NCBI GenBank assembly: GCA_010094045.1
Contig: ML986621.1
Location: 279,760 to 343,759 of the forward strand
Source of the DNA: Lojkania enalia
Lineage: Eukaryota > Ascomycota > Dothideomycetes > Pleosporales
Direction: 5' to 3'
Length of the DNA: 64,000 nt
The position numbers were made by a program, and so were the translations under genes. Positions 22,129 to 34,046 of this stretch are shown in pieces. Each line of letters opens with the position of its first letter. The stretch's first letter is position 1. The notes beneath the pieces are model-generated. The model was not told the origin of the DNA, did no database searches, and saw only the letters and a program-made list of their open reading frames with translations.

Positions 22129-24441
22129 TGTCCTTGAGCCGTTGCCAGCTTCAGGGTGCTGCGTAACAGCTGGTCGTTACAACCACAAGACTTGATCTAA
22201 TAAAAATATTGGAAGATAGTAAATTACTAAATGTGGTTGTTACTATGTACAAGTATGCAAAGTGTGGATCCAAAAGAAATGATGACCAATTTGCAATTTA
22301 TGAAGCTGGCAGAGAAGGCGGTCATGTGCAGACTGCAATTACTATTACAGCGCGTCTCGGCATCGCTGGCTCGGAGGGATCTGCCGTCTCTTCGCTCTGT
22401 GTCATTGGCAAAGAAGACGGAGCAGCAATCGGCTAGGTCACCTGACTGATTTTTCATGCGCGTTCAGTGACCCTAGCAACTGTCTGCGTCTCCAGCCAGT
22501 CGGAAAGCAGAGAAGCGGAGGACTGCGGATGTGACCGCTTACGATGACATGAGATATCGACGGAGGATGGTCGAATGAAAGCTCGCAGCTGGCTATCGAG
22601 CTTCTGTGCTACCCTTCTCTCGCCGGCCGTGACCCCTCCAGTGCGCATGTGCAGAGCCAACGTGAAATGTGACCTGTCTCCCGTGCGCGTGAAGGTCGAT
22701 TTGATTAGAACCGCGCTTGGGCGATTTAGTTGAGGGAAGGGGAGCCCGCCATGCACCCACCTGCTACGGGGTGTGCCGCAACTTCGTCTCCCTTTCCACA
22801 GCTAGCGGACGGCTCCCTGCTGAGCCGCAGAAGGATTTGGGCGGACTATATGGAGATGATTCAGTGGGGACCGGGAGCGTTGGGCTCTTCAAATACGGCC
22901 AGCAATAGTGGCAGCTGATCCTAAGCTCGTCATCCGTTGTGCATCCGACCTCTGTGGTTGCGGATGGAATGCTCTGCAGGCCACGAGAGCGGACTACCCC
23001 CCACAGTCCCCAGTCCCGCGTGCTGAGCTAGCAGAATAGGCAGAATGATTCCCTTTCGGCAGCTTCGCCGTGGGCAGATGATTGCAGGAAAAAGCAAATT
23101 GTGAAGACGCCAGAGAGGGGAGAGGCTCTAATTGGTTTTGTTTCTAGTGGAAAGGGACCTGCTATAATCACCTAGTGTAGCGTTGCGCGTCGGGCCGCCC
23201 AATCCAGAACTGCACCCTGGGAGCAAGAGAGGTGGATGGCTGCCCAGCGGCCCAGCCTCAAACTTTGAAATCTCAGACAGGAGGAACGGATCCGCGAGCC
23301 ATATCGCGGGGAACAATCTCGATATATGTATGCATGTATGTAAATGTAGCCCGTGGGTTCGTATCACAGCAGCGGTAGAGACAGTCGAGATGACCGTGGA
23401 CCACTGCTTCGTATGATAGATAAATGGCATAAAACGGGCGGACCAAGGTACTTTTCTTCTCCTGGCTGGGCAACGACAGGAGAGGCTTTTATTGATTAGG
23501 GGCAACAGACGAGAAACGCAGCGGACGACAGCCAATGAGGCCCCGGCTGCCCTTCACACCCAGTCGGCAGAGCGCCCTGGCTGTCGTGCATCCTCCTGCA
23601 TCTGCGTCTGTGTCTATTGCTGGTGGTGATGATGGTGGTGGAGGTGCCGCCGCCGCCGCCGCCGCCGCCTGCCTGTGCTGCGTGTGTTGTGAATGAATTG
23701 AAACTGCGACTTCGTGAGTCAGCGAGCGCGCACACATCTGCGTCCATCCACCCATCCGTTATTAGTATTATTATTGCATCGGCCGCCACTGACACCTGCC
23801 TGGGCTGCCGTCCCAGCCCTGTTTATTCCAAGTGTGGAGCCCCAACTGCAGCCCGTGAGACCTTCATCGATAGCTTTGTCTCGCCGCCATCCCCGCTAGC
23901 CCAGCCTGAGCGAGCACTCGCCTCTTGTGATTTTCCTCCGATACACCACACAGTACCTCCACCCACATCGCCCCTTTGCACGCTTCTCTGCGCCGCCGCA
24001 AGAGCAGCACCCTTGGACTTCTGGACGCAGCGCTGCCGCGACGTCTGCTTGGTCCGCCGTGAGAGCGACCCACCTGGCTGCTGCGGCTCATTACCCACGA
24101 CAACGGGGTCAAAAGGAGAATAGGAGCTGGTCGCCCGCCTTCCCTGTCCCTAGCCAAATCATCGCCTCGGCCGCTCGCTGCCTGTCTGCCTGCCTGCACC
24201 GCACATCAGCGTCGTCCCTGGAAGCGCCACCTACTTTAGCATCCCCTTCATTTCTGCTCAGTGCAGCCGTCCCTCCTTAAGGCCTTCCCTCGCTCGTTCT
24301 CGGCCTTTAGCAGTTCTAATCCTTCGCCGCGCCTTGGCTTGGCAACAAATGTTCTAAACTATACTGAACTTTGACCGTCTCTCCACGCTTCTTAAAATCT
24401 AGTCTTTGCCGCTGAGCGCACGTCTCTCACCAGACTGCACC
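22129..24441. other. GC-rich upstream region of the RRM-R3H protein gene
   Basis: About 2.3 kb with no convincing gene, more GC-rich than the other spacers. The last kilobase is CT- and CCA-rich, as in long fungal leaders, and holds a run of GCC triplets (23646-23669). Many overlapping open frames appear on both strands, which is expected of GC-rich sequence and is not evidence of coding. Confidence 0.45.
23646..23669. repeat. GCC trinucleotide repeat
   Basis: About eight GCC units in a non-coding, GC-rich region. Confidence 0.9.
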
Positions 24442-26351
24442 ATGTATTCGGCATATGACCCACCGTCGTCGCGGTCGCCAGGCTCTCATCGCCATCCACA
24501 GCAGACCCTGCACCGCCAGCCCTCTCGACAGTTTGACGCCTACGGACAACTCCCCCCCGGCGGCCTGTACACCCCAGACGATCACGTCCGCTACGAGCAG
24601 CCGCGCAACTACGATCGCCTAAATGCAACTATTCACGCAGGATACGGTGCATATGATATGGGCTCACCAGCCTGGAACACAAATGCCTTCGCTCAAAACA
24701 CAGCCATCGGATCCCTAGGAGGAGGCGCTGGTGGCCGACTCAAGCAGTCTGGGCGTGGGAGAAGCGCACTTCCTACAGTAAGTCGTTCTATGCCTACGAG
24801 TCTTTTCTCGGCGGCTAACTCATTTTCCAATAGGGATGGCTGGACCAGCCTCAAGGTATCCCTAGTTTCGCTCTGTCTGGCGGTCTCGGCTCTGGACATC
24901 CCACCCCGGTTCTTGGGGGATCTCTGCGACAAGATAATTTTCAAGATGCTGAGGACGACTTGATCCCCACGGCCATAGTCATCAAGAACATCCCGTTTGC
25001 CGTCAAGAAGGAACAGCTGGTCCAGTTGATGACTGATCTCCGGTTACCTCTGCCCTACGCTTTTAACTATCATTTTGACAATGGTGTGTTCAGAGGTCTG
25101 GCTTTCGCTAACTTCACGACTGCCGAGGAGACCGCCCAGGTCATTGAGACGATGAATCATTTTGAACTCTCAGGGAGGAAACTCCGAGTTGAGTATAAAA
25201 AGATGCTTCCGCTAGCCGAGCGTGAACGGATTGAGCGGGAAAAACGGGAGCGCAGGGGACAGTTGGAAGAGCAACATAGGCCAATGGCAGCCGGAAATCT
25301 ACAAACCCAACCGTCCTACAGCTCCCTGGCCTCACACATCCCAGCAACTTCACCATCCCCAGTGGCCGGGCGATCGGCAAAGTTGGGTAAGTACATGGAG
25401 CATGCGACTAATTATCCCGAGTTTAATGGCTATATAGAAGTTGATCTCAACGACCCCCAAGTCCTCCAGTTCTACTCTCAGTTGTTGCTTTTCAAAGAGT
25501 CAGCCGATCGCGAGAGCATGACCTTTCCTCCTTCCTTGTCACCCAGTCAGCGACGCATAATTCACACGCTGTCCCATCAGTTAGGACTGGCTCACGTGTC
25601 TAAAGGCCAAGGCGAGCAGCGTGCTGTGCACATTTTCAAAGTGCACGACAATCCAAATATAAGCCCTCCCATGCCACAACTACCGATGAATAGTGGGACG
25701 GAACAGCCCCGCCGTGGCCTCAATCGGGCGGCAACCACGGACTTCAGTGATGTTCGTGCTTCAGAAGGATTCTACAGCACCTTTGGAAGGCAAGCTTCGG
25801 GTCTGCTTGGGTTTCCTGATTCACCTGGCGGATTATCGGCCGCCCCGAACCTCCGGGCAGCGAAATCATATGCTGACCTCCGATCGTATACCCCTTCGCC
25901 CGCGCCCTCAACTGCCAGCCATCCCACCGGGCTCGGTCGTCTTGGCGGGCCGACTCTCAACGAGCTCACATTTGGCGGAACGTCCACATCGACGAATCCT
26001 AACGGTACTCCTACAGCTGGGTCAATGGCTCATCGCGATGAAGGACTTTTGGAGAGAGAATTAGGGCGGATGCAGATCGGCGCCTCATTTGGACAGAGCG
26101 GCAGTCCACGCGCTCTACGACAAATGACATCGTGGGAAAACCCAGGCCCTATCGGTGGCCACCGAACATTCGGAACAAATTATGACGATCAGTCTCGCGA
26201 GCGAGGTCTGCCCGCGAGGCAACCACGAGGACCTATACCAGAGCGAGGGACTGGATTTGGTCGTCCTCGACAGAACGGCCATCAGAACAGAGGAAGTGAT
26301 GAGCTTTCCTCTCAATCCAACGTTGAGATCCTTGTTGGTCCGGGACAGTAA
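24442..26351 (+). CDS. RRM and R3H domain RNA-binding protein (Pin4/Cip1-Cip2-like)
   Basis: Two exons, join(24442..24777,24834..26351), 617 residues. The 56-nt intron has GTAAGT, a GGCTAAC branch and TAG, and phase is kept. A Gln/Pro/Tyr-rich N-terminus leads to an RRM at about 158-236 (IVIKNIPFAVKKEQL as RNP2, GLAFANF as RNP1, ending GRKLRVEYKK), then a Lys/Arg/Glu helix. An R3H-like domain follows at about 315-375 (YIEVDLNDPQVLQFY, TFPPSLSPSQRRIIHTL). A long Ser/Pro/Gly-rich tail contains many SP and TP sites. This RRM plus R3H order is that of yeast Pin4/Mdt1 and fission yeast Cip1/Cip2, which act after transcription in cell-cycle and stress responses. The long, GC-rich leader suggests translational control (inference). 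Confidence 0.85.
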
Positions 26352-27718
26352 GAATGACGTATACGACGAGTAGTTGCATTATTGATGACCGACGAAGACA
26401 TGGCGGACGAGGAGTTGAAGATGGATGATACATTTTAACGGCCTTGGTGTTAGTGGCCTTAGCTTAGGATCGATCATATCTCACGACGTATACGAAGAAT
26501 GACGCTACGACCGTAGAGATTATAGCAACGGGGTCCGCGCTCCTATACTCGCATCTTGATTTGGGTACTGAAAAGCATTTATGAATATAGTGGATTCCTA
26601 TCGTTATCTCAAACCCTTTTCCGAGCATTGGATGGGGATTGTATCGGTTTCCATTGGTTTGTTCTTTGTTTGACATCAGTTACATGGTGTATTGTTCCAG
26701 TTTCACTGTTTATCTCCAACCATTTATGATTTCTACTGCAATATCGACCTTTTTTTTTTTTTTTTTTTTTCTCAAATTTTCTTATTAACGATCACGATAT
26801 CGCATACAACACCAATCGGCATGACGAGATACTTCAATCGCGTGCATATCAAGCATAGCGACAGCGACACTTTATAACATGGTGACGAAATATTTACGAG
26901 AGTTTCAGAGTGGTAGATGACCCTATGGCGTCGTCAGCTGTCCTGTCTGAGATCCGTGGATTGCATGCCAACAAAAGCACACTCCCAGTGCGCAACCACA
27001 ACACGATTCTTCACGACCCCGTCACGACTAGCAAGCATTATCTATATCTGCAAAGCGCACGCATCATGCCTAGCCTCGTCATTTTACGTCTTATGCCCCG
27101 GCTCTGGTTCGGTTTCCGGCTGCCGTCGCGATCCGTTCAGCACCGCACCGCCACTAGCTCCCGTCGGCGGATGATTTTTTAATCTCCACTTCTAAGCTTA
27201 TTTTCCTTGTTCCCATTTACTTTTGGGACGGGGGTTTGTTGTAATGAGGAATCTCTATGATCGGAGAATTTTATTTTGGGGATTTTTTTTTCTAAGAGAT
27301 TGGGGGGGTTTTTTTTTCTCTTGCTTATCTTTGGGCATAGTTGTTGGGTGTTGGATGTCTGGGGGGGTGGTTTGTTGGATGAACGGTCGCTATGTATTGT
27401 AATAAGATTTTCAATATATGAGGTACCGGGATGGGTACTTGTTCCTTTATTTGTTGCTGTTTGGAATTTTGTGAGGGTTTGAGGTGGTAGTTGGGTTTGG
27501 GGAGTGTATTGGGTGGAAATCACCCATGTCGACTCGAGATCCTAAAGCTGGCGAAGCCCTATGGGTTGGGATGGATAGGGGCTTTGTCAACATACTATTC
27601 GTTTTGAGTTTGTGATTGAGCATATGTTCGACCTGCTGACCCTCGGTCGCGTTCTCCCTTGTGCGCTATTTGGAATGCCTACATTTTCTCTGTATTTGCG
27701 GTTCTCCGAGGTGCGCAT

Positions 27719-27750
<32 letters not shown>

Positions 27751-28694
27751 CATCCGCCGTCTTTGCTGCGCCATCTTGTGGGTGTTGTGCCGCTGGGGGT
27801 GGAGACGGATGGGGGGTGGAGTTTCGTACAGCGAATTGATTGCTCGACTTGGAAATAGATGTTGAAGGATTAGGTAGAACTGGCTCGATAGGGATTAAGA
27901 GGTGGGGTTTGCGGATAGCGAGTATCTGTTTTTGAATGGTGAGATGGATGTGCAGGGAGGAGTGCATATGTATAGGGCTTCGTTAATGATAAGAGTAGTT
28001 AGTGACTTGGGCGTGGTGTGGAATGGTATTGTGAACTAGCCGGCGGAGCAAAAGGAGGGGGAAAATGTTAAGTGATTAATTCTTGGTGGCGATCATTGTG
28101 GAGTCTATCTTCGTCATTTAAAATGTCGACGGTTTGAATCCATCATCAAATTGGGTTCGTTCCATTATCATCGTGGTCCATCACATTTAAGGAGACGGAA
28201 CAAACAACTCACACGCCATTCCGAAAATCTCATTTTCTCACCATCAGAGATCGAAGACGTAAGTAGTTAGTTGATCAAGAGGCTGAAACATACTCACTGA
28301 AGAATGAGAGATTGCTGTTACTACATGTAATAAATCGATGCCTTAAGCCAGAAACACCTACCCACACACGCGCCCGACAACAGATAGGAAACCCATTCAT
28401 ACTGCCATCCGAGAATATGCAGTCTAGGTAGTCATTGCTACCTTGCCGCCTTTTCAAAAAAAAAAAAAAAATACCTAAGCGTCCAATCGCTTCGTGACCC
28501 TCAGGTTGTGGAAGGAGGGGAGAGCCTAGACAAGGAGAAGAGAATGTGCTCATCCCATATCCTCCATCGTGATCCAGAGTCTATCCTTTAGGCTCCAACC
28601 CTGTGTTTTGCGCGTCCCAGTCCACAACATGATATCTCCACACGCGTCTATTCAATCTCGTATTCCCAATACGCACTTCATTACGACGACTTGC
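26352..28694. other. Convergent gene-free region with homopolymer runs
   Basis: About 2.3 kb between the ends of the RRM-R3H gene and the H2A.Z gene. It has several T runs (about 26750-26770 and the 29-base run at 27722-27750) and an A run near 28456-28470. Open frames here are short and of low-complexity composition; no gene is supported. Confidence 0.5.
27722..27750. repeat. Poly-T run of 29 bases
   Basis: An unbroken T run in non-coding sequence. Its exact length may vary or be misread during sequencing. Confidence 0.9.
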
Positions 28695-29278
28695 TTACGC
28701 CTCAATAGCTGGCTTGCCCTTCTTTTTCTGTTCTACCTTCAACAACAATGCACGATTGATGTGGGGTAGGACACCACCAAAAGCGATCGTGGCGCGGATC
28801 AGCGTATCCAGTTCTTCATCGCCGCGAATGGCGAGCTGCAGATGGCGGGGCGTGATACGTTTGACTTTGAGATCCTTAGCGGCATTTCCAGCAAGCTCGA
28901 GGACTTCGGCAGTTAGGTACTCGAGAACGGCGGTTAGGTAGATAGAGGCTTTGGCGCCGATGCGCGTCTTTTGTCGGGTGATGGTTCGAAGATGGCGCTT
29001 TATGCGACCGCAGGGGAACTACGCGCGAAGAGTTTGAGTCAGCGCGTCGATCTTTCCACAGATGCCATGTGGCGCCGAAGGCAAACACGCCTTGAGGTCG
29101 TAGAAGAGGGTTTTCTTACCTGCAAGCCGGCTTTCGCGGAGTGCGACTTGGTTGTCTTGACCTGCGAGTCACCCTTTCCGCCAGTCTTGCCACCGGTTTT
29201 ACCTATTGTCGCAATTAGCGCACCGGCTCTCAAAGAGCAGTATCGTCGGAGTCAGCGCGTACCTTTACCGCCAGGCAT
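28695..29278 (-). CDS. HTZ1: Histone variant H2A.Z
   Basis: Three exons, complement(join(28695..29018,29120..29202,29263..29278)), 140 residues. The first exon is only 16 nt (ATG and four codons plus one base). The histone fold is nearly complete: the SHSAKAGLQ and FPCGRIKR start of alpha-N/alpha-1, [39 protein letters not shown], and the docking part [19 protein letters not shown]. The [14 protein letters not shown] segment is the H2A.Z form; canonical H2A reads differently there. H2A.Z is placed by SWR1 at promoter nucleosomes. The Gly/Lys-rich tail (GGK repeats) is the usual site of acetylation. Both introns keep phase, and the tail and core lie in separate exons. Confidence 0.96.
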
Positions 29279-30541
29279 GTTTGTTAGATTTTTTTGACTC
29301 TAGACGGGGTAGTTCTATCTATATCGTAAATGCGACTGGATTGCTCGCGTGTGCTGGGGCGGCCGATGCGTTGTGGTGGGCGATCGGCGGGGTGGCTGGG
29401 AGGTGGTGGTGAAAGGAATGTTGTTGTTGAAGCGCGTTAAACTAGCTTGGGCGGCACGTGATGCGGTGGGATCCCTGTGCGAACGTTGGAAACGCTAGGT
29501 GCACGACGAACGGCGAGTCTATGCAAAAGAGTGCGTAGTGCGGATTGAACCGATTTCGGGAAATCAGCTGGCCTTTATAGGGGTCCTAACCGTGGCGCTG
29601 GAAGATGGTGAATAGGCAGACGTTACCTAACCTTGCCGCTTGGCAACAGCAGGGCCGCTGCTAGCCCAGAATATGGATGGAATCAGAGATTCAAACGAGA
29701 AATGCTCTATCTATCCACATACAAGTAGTGGAGATATGGTAGTAGAGATTCCGAAAGCAATAGTTTGAGGTGTACTGAAAGCCCGAGGAAGGAGGATAAC
29801 GTTGAAAATATACTAGAGATATTGAGAAGGGAATGACGATTTAACCCCCTCAAGATGCAAAGGAGCGAAGAAGAGAGCCCAAGTGGGGCATGAATAACGG
29901 AGCAATTGATACTTAGCCGTGTAACGTCGATACCTGACAACTCCAGCACATCCGCTTGAAGGCTTGTCTTGTGCCATACCAAACACTCATCCTCTGTGCC
30001 ATTTCGCTATTAGTGTGAATCTGCCCTACCGAAAAGATATGCAACAAGAAAAGACAACGGCTTAAACGGTGAGAATATTGAGAATGGGATTATTGCCCTG
30101 GACGCACGCCACGGGCCGTTGCGGGTATCACAGGGTAGGATATGCATTTTGAGGTGGTGGTGCTTGATGGATCTGGAGGAGCTGCAGGCGCCCTTTGCCG
30201 AGAAAGGTAAGGTGGCAGCGTGACTAGATGCTTGGACCCAACTGTGAACGACGACTTCACAACTGACAGCTCCCTTTTCCTCAGCCCTCCCGCGGGTAAT
30301 GCGTATTATCCTGTAGCTGCATTGCGCATGTACTCGGCTCTCCTCCCTACACAGTCCAGAGAGTCCCACTGCGTCGTCGCCCGCGTGCCTAGGCCCGAGC
30401 GCCCCTAAAAACATCCGAGCTCTCGTTTAGGCCAGCGATTCATCGCCGCAGCGACTGTACTCCCCCGACGCCGACGCCGCATGTCAACTCCTGCGGATCG
30501 CTTGAGTTACTGGGAATTCAAAGCACAACAGCTGGTCCGCC
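29279..30541. other. Divergent promoter region of H2A.Z and striatin
   Basis: About 1.3 kb with no supported gene. Open frames at 29707-29982 and 30010-30414 (minus) have no domain and would overlap the striatin leader. Confidence 0.5.
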
Positions 30542-33231
30542 ATGGCGTGGCAGTCGCCGTCGGCCATGAATGCGGGCGGCGCGCCGGGCGGAGGAGACGG
30601 CACGGGGCCTGCAGGGACTGAGTATACACTTCAAGGTAAGAAGCTTCTCCGCAATTGCATGTCTACGGGCATGTAGCTATAGAGCGAGTACAAGCTAACT
30701 TCGAGTGCAGGGGTTATGCGCTTCCTACAACTGGAATGGCACAACCATGAGCGCGCGAGAAATGCCTGGGATATCGAGCGCGCCGAGATGAAAGCCAAAA
30801 TCGCAAAACAGGAGGGCGAGGTCCGAAGTGCGAAGAAGCTAAATGACCAGCTCAATAAGCACATCCGCATGCTGGAGTATGCCCTCATGAACGAACGTGC
30901 TAAAAATAAAGCTGCCACGGCTGGTGGGAATACCCCCGAGGAGGACGCAAAGGGCAAGGCGGGTGCGCGGTCCGATCAGAAGAGTGGTATGAAGCATCCA
31001 AAGCGTGCGCCTATATCTCCATATACACGGTTTAAGACTAGTTTCGAAGCTAACTTATCCTCGTTTATAGCCCCGAACAAGCCTCACAACTCTTTCCTCG
31101 ATGTTGATGCTGACAACCTAGAGCGAGCTGAAGTCGATCGGGATAGCCGCGAGAAGTCGAAGCTTTATCTCACAAAATGTGTGGAGGAGATAACCTATCT
31201 TTTGACACCGCCAGCTCAACCTCCGCCTCCGCAGGCAGCTTTACAGCATGCCCTTGGCAATGGTGCTGCGTATAATCAAGGAGATGCTTCGATGGAAGAG
31301 GTGTATCTACAGCGGCTGAGACAGCAGACTCAGCTACCCACAGCGCCCGGAGCCCCTCCGATGCCGAATCATCATGTCCCAAACATCTCTACAACATCAG
31401 ATATTCATAACCTCTCCCAACAATCTCAACCACACCAAGCTCCCTCTATGACGCGAGAGCCGTCTGGCCAGCAACAGCTAGCACTGCACTCTGTAGGCAA
31501 CGAGTTCTTTGGCCACCAACAGCAACCCCAGCCTTCCCAAAACTTCAACCAAGTGCCCGAGGAGCAAGTTGAAAGGGTCACGCACACATTTGACACTCAG
31601 GGTCGCCAAATACCAACTCAAGAGGAAGGAAACATGCCCACTACTCAAGTAACTGCAGAAGATCCAGAAAGCTGGAACTTCGAGGAGCCGGTCATAGAAT
31701 TGCCACAAGATGTTCCACCCCCGCGGCGACCGGACACAGACAGTTTCCCAAGTGCGAATAGCATACCGGCAAAATCTCCGCCTCGGGGAGTCCCACAAGC
31801 ACACCGTAGAAAGAGCTCAGAATCGAGACCCAGACGGAGAAGTGAAGGACATGAGTCTCGCGAAACGCTAGGACAACAGGCCCGGTCGGATCCGCGAGAG
31901 TTTAAGATTCGATTTTCTCTACGTGGTCACCTTGACGTAGTTCGTTCAGTCATCTTCACGGGAGGCGGCAGCCCATCCGAACCAGAGATATGCACGGCCG
32001 GCGATGACGGGATGATCAAGAGGTGGATTATACCAGCCAGTTACGCCAGTCCACATAACATGAACACTGATTTAGACATTTCGCCGTATTGGTCTCACCG
32101 CGGACATGAAGGAGTGGTTACTTCCCTTACTGCATGTCCCGCATCGTCTAGCTTCGCTACCGGTGGTCGCGTATCAGGTGACGGCTGGATATTTTCTGGA
32201 GGGCAAGATGCTACTGTACGAGTATGGGAGAGAGGGCGTGTTGACCCGAAAGCTACCCTTGATGGTCATAAGGACACAGTGTGGACAGTCTGCGTTCTCC
32301 CTTCTACATGTGCAGCCGTCTTTGGAACGGATTGCAGCAACTATGGCGGCGCCGATCGAATACTGCTTGCTTCAGGTTCAGCAGACGGGACGATTAAGAT
32401 CTGGGCTGTGAGCGCTCCACCTCAGATAGTATCACCGCAGACAGGCTCGAGACGAGGAACCCGGAGAGTATCGGTGACTTCTGGCTCAAACCATCCATCC
32501 TCTCCCCAGCCAAGCGTAGCTACATCTACCCCTTTCCACCACATGCTCGTACACACTATCGAGCGAATTACCCACCCATCTCCAACGTGCATCAGCCCGC
32601 TCTCCTTAACGGGAGAAAACTTCGTAGTGTCCTTCTCCGACGCCTCAATTCTTGTCTATGACACTCGTACCGGCGAGGAAATCATTGGCATGGCAAGCAA
32701 TGAAACATACGATAACACGCCAGCGACCGGCATCAATTCGGTCGTAGCAACATTTCAGGGTGCAGAGGGATCAATGTCGCTTGAATCAGGTCGAGGTCTG
32801 GCTGAGGAAGAGGGCGCTATGCATGGTCCCACAGGCTCGAGCAGTGCCGGTGGCGTAGAGGGAGTGATCATTAGCGGCCATGAAGACCAATTCATCAGGT
32901 TCTATGACGCCAATTCAGGTACGCGCATTGCCCCCAGCCAGCATCTAAACAATCGTACTAATCATAAGTAGGGCAATGCACATATAGCATGATCGCTCAC
33001 CCCTCCGCTATCTCCTCCCTCTCTCTTAGCAAGGATGGCCGCGAAGCTGTGTCCGCCGGTCATGACGGTTCCATCCGTTTCTGGTCTATGGATAAACGTA
33101 TCTGCACCCAGGAAGCGACTGCTCATCAAATTATGCGCGGCGAGGGTGTCTGTAGTGTAGTATGGAGTCAAGATGGGAGATTAGTTGTTTCGGCTGGCGG
33201 TGATGGCTTAGTCAAGGTCTTTGCACGATGA
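30542..33231 (+). CDS. PRO11: Striatin-family scaffold of the STRIPAK complex (PRO11-like)
   Basis: Three exons, join(30542..30635,30711..32918,32972..33231), 853 residues, close to Sordaria PRO11 in length. Residues about 30-90 carry the striatin signature: a caveolin-binding-like segment ([17 protein letters not shown]), then a coiled coil ([16 protein letters not shown]) used for dimerisation and PP2A binding. A Gln/Pro-rich middle follows, and from about residue 430 a WD40 propeller begins ([77 protein letters not shown]). STRIPAK controls cell fusion, septation and fruiting-body formation in filamentous fungi. Introns have GTAAGA and GTACGC donors with normal acceptors, and phase is kept. 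Confidence 0.93.
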
Positions 33232-34046
33232 AGAAAAGGGAAAAGGAACCCCCCACACATAAACCCTGCTACAACCCCGTAGGCTCATATTTTGATGGCG
33301 TTTAATCTTGTGATCTTACAAAATTACCCTTCTTGTATGATCCCCCCCCCCTTTGGCCTGTCATTTATCCCGTTTCGAGCGAGTTGAGTTAAGTTGTGGA
33401 GCGCTTAATGCATGGTTCTGGGGCGTCCGTTCCGTTCCTTCAAAGATAGCATGAGAGTTGGGATTCCTCGCCTTTTTTTTTTTTTTATTTTGCTTCAGGG
33501 AGATGGCAGGTGTTTCATCATAGCCTTCTACTTAGCTGTACTATATATGGAATGGAATGGTGGTTGATGGGGGATCATGAGCCCCCCCTGTTCGGGTTCA
33601 GCAGCTGGAGAGAAGTTTCGTCACTTTGCGATTGTGATGATAGCACGTTCTAGTATGCGATTGTAGTGTGCATGGCACATAAGGTAGGGCGAAAGGGTAT
33701 CTATGAAATATGATTTTGCGCTACTATCCCCCGAGACGGTAGTCGTCATACTAGACGAATGTTCCAAATGCCAAGATCTAAACATGGACAAGAAATTAAA
33801 ACTTATTGGCCGAGATATCTGTCTGTCCGATCGCAAGCCGAACAACATCAAAGAGAAAGTAATTTTATTTTTTTAGGATTAAATGCGTCGTTAGATCGTT
33901 GCAGTCATGTGTACTGTATACTATATGTAGCCGGTACCGAATAGCAAGATGTCAAAGTGTCTTAACCCCCTTCAATGGAAAATCTTCAACCACGATGCCT
34001 TCCAACGAGCAATTTGCCGACCGCAACGCTTGAAGAGGGTGCATTT
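33232..34046. other. Convergent 3' flanks of striatin and HSF1
   Basis: About 0.8 kb with C and T runs (33342-33351 and about 33473-33486) and no supported gene. Confidence 0.5.

Noticed and set aside
23128..24280. Several frames of 100-170 codons on both strands
   Set aside because: GC-rich non-coding DNA gives long chance frames; their composition is biased and they overlap one another with no domain.
28085..28145. GGTTTGAATCC resembling a tRNA B box
   Set aside because: Upstream sequence lacks an A box and acceptor-stem pairing.
29540..29560. B-box-like sequence GGTTCAATCC on the minus strand, suggesting a tRNA
   Set aside because: No A box or cloverleaf pairing could be found around it.
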